From a virus: a stretch of 33,410 bases of DNA. Shown piece by piece: positions 29,693 to 33,410 of this stretch (the stretch's first letter is position 1; every line of letters begins with the position of its first letter). A program made the translations under genes and the position numbers. The stretch spans positions 1 to 33,410 of the IMG/VR virus record IMGVR_UViG_3300021963_000016. One strand, written 5' to 3'. The notes under the pieces were generated by a model. It ran no database searches. It was not told where the DNA came from and saw nothing but the letters and a program-made list of their open reading frames with translations.

Positions 29693-29986
29693 ATGGAAGA
29701 TAAAAGAAGAAACAACGGTGGTCATAAAACTGCAGGTAGAAAATCTAAAGTTGAAGAACAAAAGGTTAACAATATTTTTATCCAAGCATTAAAGGAATTA
29801 TACAATAAAGAAACTGAAGATGAAACAAAGATTGCTTTTGTCAAAGGAACTTTAATGGAATCACAACGTGGACAATTATTTATTGCTGAACATATATTCG
29901 GCAAACCAAAAGAAATAGTTGAAACTACTCACAATATTAATGACTTCAATATAAAAGATATATTCAAAATTGATAAGTCTAAATAA
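29693..29986 (+). CDS. Small terminase subunit candidate
   Basis: This 97-aa protein begins MEDKRRNNGGHKTAGRKSKVE..., where 'NGGH.TAGRKSK.EE' is the usual start of the protein encoded before terminase in Bacteroidota phages. The middle is helical, and the end contains 'IAEHIFGKPKEIVETTHNIN'. DNA recognition before packaging is the likely role. It lacks a full helix-turn-helix, as in other short members. It overlaps the large terminase start by 17 bases, as expected for a pair. Confidence 0.75.
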   Translation: MEDKRRNNGGHKTAGRKSKVEEQKVNNIFIQALKELYNKETEDETKIAFVKGTLMESQRGQLFIAEHIFGKPKEIVETTHNINDFNIKDIFKIDKSK

Positions 29987-31175
29987 CAAATATAATCTAC
30001 TTGGTTCAGATAGTAGGTACTTTGTAATAACAGGCGGAAGGGGTTCAGGGAAATCATATTCTTTGAACTCGTTTCTGCTATTGTTAACTTATGAAGTAGG
30101 ACACGTGATACTATTTACACGTTACACTTTGACATCTGCAAATGTATCTATCATTCCTGAATTTATTGATAAGATAGAATCAGCTGATTTAAGCAACGAT
30201 TTTTATATTACCAAAGATGAGATAGTAAATCTAAAAACAGGGTCTAAAATCATCTTTAAAGGTATTAAAACGAGTAGTGGTACACAGACTGCATCACTTA
30301 AATCTTTAGCAGGTGTTACTACTTGGGTATTGGATGAAGCTGAAGAACTAACAGACGAAGAAGTATTTGAAAAGATAGACTTCAGTATTAGAACCAAAGG
30401 TGTACAGAATAGAGTGCTACTTGTATTGAATCCTGCAACAAAAGAACACTTCATATATAAGAAGTTCTTTGAAGATAAAGGAATCCAAGCAGGAAGCAAT
30501 TTAGTTAAAGGTGATACTACTTACATACACACAACGTATTTAGATAACATAGATAACCTATCAGAATCTTTTATTAGTCAAATAGAAAACATTAAACAAA
30601 GACGACCTGAAAAGTACAAGCATCAAATATTAGGTGGATGGTTAGATAAAGCTGAAGGTGTAATATTTAACAATTGGACAATAGGAGAATACAAACAAGT
30701 AGGTGCTTCTGCATTTGGTCAGGATTTTGGTTTTAGTAATGACCCAACTACATTAGTAGAATGTAATATAGATACTGCTAACAAGAAGATATACATCAAT
30801 GAAAGATATTATCTACCCGCATTAACTACATCACAGATTTACCAGTTAAATAAACAGCATTGTTTAGATAGTTTAATTGTAGCTGATAGTGCTGAACCAA
30901 GATTGATTTCTGAATTACAAACTGCAGGATTGAATATAGTACCTGCAATTAAAGGTCAAGGTTCTGTAACATTTGGAATAGCTTTGTTACAAGATTATGA
31001 TTTAATAATTACACCTGAATCTATTAATTTAATCAGGGAACTAAATAACTATTGCTGGTTAGAAAAGAAATCTAATACACCTATAGACAACCATAATCAC
31101 TTGATAGATGCTTTAAGGTACATTGTATCATATCAGTTAGAGAATCCAAACAAAGGAACTTATTACGTCTATTAA
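29970..31175 (+). CDS. terL: Large terminase subunit (PBSX type)
   Basis: This 401-aa motor-nuclease packages DNA. The ATPase has Walker A 'GGRGSGKS' (22-29), Walker B 'TWVLDE' (118-123) and the coupling motif 'LLVLNPATKEH' (150-160). The nuclease has D252 (QDFGFSNDP), D306 (VADSAEP) and D380 (HLIDALRY). The only available start before Walker A is TTG at 29970: the frame has a TAA at 29952 and no ATG. The start overlaps the small subunit by 17 bases, so initiation probably depends on coupling. The length is slightly short for the family but all motifs are present. PBSX-type terminases often use headful packaging. Confidence 0.93.
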   Translation: MISLNNKYNLLGSDSRYFVITGGRGSGKSYSLNSFLLLLTYEVGHVILFTRYTLTSANVSIIPEFIDKIESADLSNDFYITKDEIVNLKTGSKIIFKGIKTSSGTQTASLKSLAGVTTWVLDEAEELTDEEVFEKIDFSIRTKGVQNRVLLVLNPATKEHFIYKKFFEDKGIQAGSNLVKGDTTYIHTTYLDNIDNLSESFISQIENIKQRRPEKYKHQILGGWLDKAEGVIFNNWTIGEYKQVGASAFGQDFGFSNDPTTLVECNIDTANKKIYINERYYLPALTTSQIYQLNKQHCLDSLIVADSAEPRLISELQTAGLNIVPAIKGQGSVTFGIALLQDYDLIITPESINLIRELNNYCWLEKKSNTPIDNHNHLIDALRYIVSYQLENPNKGTYYVY

Positions 31176-31188
31176 ATAAACAAGGGCA

Positions 31189-31338
31189 ATGACATACGCA
31201 CAGATAATAGCCACAATACAATGTTACATTCATCACGTTAAAGGGATTGAAGTACCAATTAACTTACCAAGAAACATTGGTGAAATAAAAAAGATGCAGA
31301 AGATGTATTTAATTGCAGAAAATTATTTGCAGGTTTAA
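31189..31338 (+). CDS. Small ORF after terminase (49 aa)
   Basis: This 49-aa ORF reads MTYAQIIATIQCYIHHVKGI... 'NLPRNIGEIKKMQKMYLIAE'... Its start is 13 bases after the terminase stop. The next promoter (31327-31355) overlaps its 3' end. It is mixed hydrophobic and basic with no motif recognised. It may be a real late gene. Confidence 0.5.
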   Translation: MTYAQIIATIQCYIHHVKGIEVPINLPRNIGEIKKMQKMYLIAENYLQV

Positions 31339-31355
31339 AATATTTTATATATTTG
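31327..31355 (+). promoter_or_regulatory. Promoter (Bacteroidota consensus)
   Basis: TTG (31327-31329), an 18-base spacer and TATATTTG (31348-31355), followed by CTATAACATTAAAC, close to the 25613 promoter. It lies about 24 bases before ATG 31380 and drives a 37-aa Cys-rich protein that ends in a terminator. Confidence 0.8.
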
Positions 31356-31379
31356 CTATAACATTAAACAAATATAACT

Positions 31380-31493
31380 ATGGAATACTACGACTATCAA
31401 AACGAATATCCTGAAAACGAATGCAGGTATTGCGGTGAAGCTTGTGAAAAAACATATTGCGATAAGCAATGTGAACGAGCAGATGAAGATTAA
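31380..31493 (+). CDS. 37-aa zinc-ribbon-like protein
   Basis: This 37-aa acidic protein has five Cys: 'CRYCGEAC' (C15, C18, C22) and 'YCDKQCER' (C27, C31), the CxxCG...YC...C pattern of tiny zinc ribbons. It has its own promoter and terminator, so it is a separate one-gene unit inside the packaging region, like the Cys-rich gene at 25644. It is probably an early regulator inserted among late genes; its target is unknown. Confidence 0.75.
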   Translation: MEYYDYQNEYPENECRYCGEACEKTYCDKQCERADED

Positions 31494-31511
31494 GTTTTAA
31501 ATATGTTGGTT

Positions 31512-31544
31512 AAAGAGGTGGTCAGAAATGGCTGCCTTTTTTTT
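31512..31544 (+). terminator. Intrinsic terminator of the zinc-ribbon unit
   Basis: The stem is GGTGGTC (31517-31523) with GGCTGCC (31530-31536), three G-U pairs and a 6-nt loop, extended by A/T pairs, then eight T (31537-31544). It is weaker than the others because of the wobble pairs. Confidence 0.75.
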
Positions 31545-31594
31545 GCTTAATACAATAATGTAAAAATGTTATTAATAAATAAAAACAAAACAAA

Positions 31595-32272
31595 ATGAAA
31601 ATAGAATTAACAATTCCAACAACGCTAAACGATATTAAACTTGCCCAGTATCAAAAGTTTTTATCTATAGCAAAAGACAATGAAGAAAGTGAATTCTTGC
31701 AGCAGAAAATGGTGCAAATATTTTGTGGTATAGATTTAAAAGATGTAGCACAAATTAGATATAAGGATGTAGCAGAAATTACTGCAAACATTAATAATCT
31801 ATTCACTAAAGAAAATAAGTTAATACAACGCTTTAAAATGGGTGGAGTAGAGTTTGGATTCATACCTAACCTTGATGAAATGTCTACAGGTGAATATATG
31901 GATTTAGATAATTATATTACTGATTGGGACACTATGCATAATGCAATGGCTGTATTATATAGACCAATTACAAATAAGTTAGGCAACAAATACCAAATAG
32001 AAGAATACAAAGGTTCTATAACGTATGCTGATGTAATGAGACACGCACCATTAGATGTAGTATTAGGTGCTATGGTTTTTTTTTACAATTTAGGGAACGA
32101 CTTATTGAAAAGTACGATAGACTATTTGGAGGGGAATCAGGAAGTGCAGAATATTCTGAACAAGCACAATTTGGAAAACGTTGGGGATGGTATTCAAGTA
32201 TCTATGCTCTTGCTCAAGGAGACGTTAGAAGATTTGATGAAGTTTCCAAGTTACCAATCACACAAAGTTTAA
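31595..32272 (+). CDS. Tail assembly chaperone, zero-frame product (G-type)
   Basis: This 225-aa protein matches a family I know from Bacteroidota phages: 'IPTTLNDIKLAQYQKFL' (about 7-23), 'QRFKMGGVEFGFIPNLDEMSTGEYMDLDNYI' in outline (about 77-108), 'HNAMAVLYRPITNK' and 'VVLGAMVFFYNLGND'. It should bind the tape measure before tail assembly. Codons 'GTT TTT TTT TAC' at 32075-32086 contain the slippery heptamer T TTT TTT (32077-32083), where a -1 shift would enter the open frame that runs to 32337. Its location next to terminase rather than next to the tape measure is unusual compared with lambda. Confidence 0.75.
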   Translation: MKIELTIPTTLNDIKLAQYQKFLSIAKDNEESEFLQQKMVQIFCGIDLKDVAQIRYKDVAEITANINNLFTKENKLIQRFKMGGVEFGFIPNLDEMSTGEYMDLDNYITDWDTMHNAMAVLYRPITNKLGNKYQIEEYKGSITYADVMRHAPLDVVLGAMVFFYNLGNDLLKSTIDYLEGNQEVQNILNKHNLENVGDGIQVSMLLLKETLEDLMKFPSYQSHKV

Positions 32273-32337
32273 CTTGGTTGACCTTTGAAAAAGAGAAAAC
32301 AGAAATAGAAATGAAATTAATAAATAAGAATAAATAA
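32083..32337 (+). CDS. Tail assembly chaperone -1 frame extension (T-type)
   Basis: This frame is open from 32032 to a TAA at 32335-32337 but has no ATG, GTG or TTG start until near its end. It encodes 'LIEKYDRLFGG', 'FGKRWGWYSSIYALAQGD', 'RRFDEVSKLPITQSLTWLTF' and 'EKEKTEIE', a conserved phage domain. I give the first codon after a -1 slip at T TTT TTT (32077-32083), so the fusion would read ...GAMVFF-LQFRERLIEKYD. This is the G/GT design of lambda-type tail chaperones. The exact slip point is inferred. The stop shares a base with the next ATG (TAATG). Confidence 0.75.
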   Translation, partial: LQFRERLIEKYDRLFGGESGSAEYSEQAQFGKRWGWYSSIYALAQGDVRRFDEVSKLPITQSLTWLTFEKEKTEIEMKLINKNK

Positions 32338-32795
32338 TGAAAGGATTTTACGAAATAAGCCAAGCAATTAAAAACCAACTGGATGATGATGCTTTTGTAA
32401 ATACTGTTACCATTGGTGATATATTTAATATTGACTTAAACAAGCAAACGATATTCCCTTTGTCACATATAATGATTAATTCAGCAAACTATAATGGAAA
32501 AACTTTCAATTATAACGTTTCTGTTTTGTGTATGGATATAGTAGATGAATCAAAAGAAGCTACTACTGATTTGTTTAGAGGTAATGACAACGAGCAAGAT
32601 GTATTACATACACAAGAAATGGTTGCAAGAAGATTACTTGAAATGTTAAATAGAGGTGACTTATATGATGATGGTTTTCAATTAACTAATAATTCAGCTT
32701 CTATAGAATACTTTGTAGACAGATTTGAAAATAAGATTGCTGGAGTTACTATGACATTTGACGTGATGACTTTTAACGATATGACTATCTGCTAA
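32337..32795 (+). CDS. Putative tail completion/terminator protein (152 aa)
   Basis: This 152-aa protein has a family pattern common in Bacteroidota phages: 'FPLSHIMINSANYNGKTFNY' (about 41-60), 'VLCMDIVDESKEATTDLFRG', 'NDNEQDVLHTQEMVARRLLE' and 'FENKIAGVTMTFDVMTFNDM' near the end. Its size and mixed alpha/beta content suit a tail terminator, the ring that joins tail to head. It lies between the chaperone and a gp10-like protein, all linked by TAATG overlaps. The function is inferred from order. Confidence 0.65.
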   Translation: MKGFYEISQAIKNQLDDDAFVNTVTIGDIFNIDLNKQTIFPLSHIMINSANYNGKTFNYNVSVLCMDIVDESKEATTDLFRGNDNEQDVLHTQEMVARRLLEMLNRGDLYDDGFQLTNNSASIEYFVDRFENKIAGVTMTFDVMTFNDMTIC

Positions 32796-33337
32796 TGGCT
32801 AAAGAATTACAAAATGTCAATGATGTTTTAAAACGCTTTAGGGATTATGTGATTCAACAATCAAGAAGTAATTTATCTAAAGGCGGTAAGAACGTTTCTA
32901 AAGAACTATATAATAGTATAAAGGGAGAAATACTTACAGAAGATAATTATTCAATTGTTGGCTTTTCTATGGCTGAATATGGACAATTCCAAGACCAAGG
33001 GGTTCGTGGTAAATCAAGTTCAGCAAAAGCACCTAAAAGTCCTTTTAGATTTGGTACTGGTTCAGGTAAAAAAGGTGGTTTAACTAAAAGTATATTAAAA
33101 TGGGTACAAGCGAAAGGTTTTCAATTCCGAAACAAAGAGAGTGGGAAGTTTATGAGTTATCAGCAGACAGGGTATCTTATATCTCGAAGTATTTTTCACA
33201 AAGGAATTAAACCAAGTTTGTTTTTTACTAAACCATTTGAAGCAGGTTATAAGAAATACATAGATACTGATTTAATGAAAGCTTTTGGTCAAGATATAGA
33301 AACAATGGTAGATTATAATTTAAAAGATATAAAATGA
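32795..33337 (+). CDS. HK97 gp10-like tail-completion protein (180 aa)
   Basis: This 180-aa protein resembles gp10-type or minor tail-completion proteins. The N-terminal helix is 'VNDVLKRFRDYVIQQSRSNL', then 'SKELYNSIKGEI', 'FSMAEYGQFQDQGVRGKSSS' (about 58-77), a Gly/Lys-rich loop, 'GYLISRSIFHKGIKPSLFFT' and a C-terminal 'KPFEAGYKKY'. The order 'EYG.F.D.GV.G' and 'I...GI.P..FF..PF' is typical. Its end is repeated at 1-54 because of the circular overlap, and its stop overlaps the next ATG. Confidence 0.75.
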   Translation: MAKELQNVNDVLKRFRDYVIQQSRSNLSKGGKNVSKELYNSIKGEILTEDNYSIVGFSMAEYGQFQDQGVRGKSSSAKAPKSPFRFGTGSGKKGGLTKSILKWVQAKGFQFRNKESGKFMSYQQTGYLISRSIFHKGIKPSLFFTKPFEAGYKKYIDTDLMKAFGQDIETMVDYNLKDIK

Positions 33338-33410
33338 TAATATATTCAAGAAGTCCTTACTTCATAACAGTTAACGAATCAGCACAAGTAGGTTCAAAAA
33401 TAGAATTAAG
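33284..33410. repeat. Terminal direct repeat, right copy
   Basis: Identical to 1-127. It shows that the window is a circle cut once, with the tail genes running through the cut. Confidence 0.95.
33334..33410 (+). CDS. N-terminal fragment of the 352-aa tail protein (duplicate of 51-127)
   Basis: The first 25 codons of the gene at 51-1109, cut by the window end. It is the same gene, not a new one. Confidence 0.95.
   Translation, partial: MIIYSRSPYFITVNESAQVGSKIEL

Noticed and set aside
1-33410. Temperate lifestyle (integrase, repressor, attachment site)
   Set aside because: No integrase, recombinase, CI-type repressor or tRNA-like attachment sequence was found. Unknown small genes leave a small chance, but nothing supports it.
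1-33410. tRNA genes
   Set aside because: No cloverleaf-like segment with a GTTCRA arm and CCA end was noticed in the gaps, all of which are shorter than 225 bases. A covariance-model scan was not possible here.

Overview
The window is one complete, circularly assembled tailed-phage genome. The last 127 bases (33284-33410) repeat the first 127 exactly, so the unique circle is 33,283 bp. Every gene I accept is on the + strand. The DNA is strongly AT-rich. Start codons follow A-rich leaders (AATTATG, AAATAAAAATG, AAATAAGATATG) with no Shine-Dalgarno sequence, and the best promoters have the Bacteroidota -7 box TAnnTTTG. Together with the protein families, this points to a phage of a Flavobacterium-like member of the Bacteroidota. 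I see no integrase, repressor, tRNA, DNA polymerase or primase, so a lytic phage that borrows the host replisome is the simplest reading.

Layout, reading around the circle. Packaging and tail chaperone (29693-32337): small terminase candidate, large terminase, two tiny ORFs, and a tail assembly chaperone whose second half can only be reached by a -1 frameshift. Tail (32337 across the junction to 5117): two tail-completion candidates, two large tail or baseplate proteins, a 49-aa ORF and the tape measure. Head (5155-10916): XkdF-like protease, a small protein, an acidic scaffold candidate, major capsid protein, tail-tube candidate, portal with an extra C-terminal domain, connector. Host contact (10913-14910): BppU-like protein and an 1111-aa fibre with an S74 self-cleaving chaperone. 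Lysis (15133-16595): holin, GH24 endolysin, a one-piece spanin and a small basic protein.

A 223-bp T-rich gap with nested inverted repeats (16596-16818) separates the late genes from the early region (16819-29640). The early region carries NinG, ERF annealing protein, SSB, a PP-loop sulfurtransferase-like enzyme, a RecA-fold ATPase, a sigma-like factor, a PD-(D/E)XK nuclease candidate, a small metalloprotease, a flap-type exonuclease, a free-standing DnaA domain IV and many small proteins. These suggest recombination-dependent replication using the host polymerase.

The most unusual feature is in the early region. Two clusters (18423-20225 and 26010-27252) of mostly unrelated small genes are joined by the same 20-nt linker, TTAAAAACAAATAAGATATG, which holds the end of one gene and the start of the next. 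The clusters also share paralogous mosaic genes and contain a headless gene remnant. In one copy an extra T puts the linker outside the reading frame, yet it is still intact. This suggests the DNA, not the encoded FKNK tail, is what is kept, and that the linker may be a site of gene-cassette exchange.
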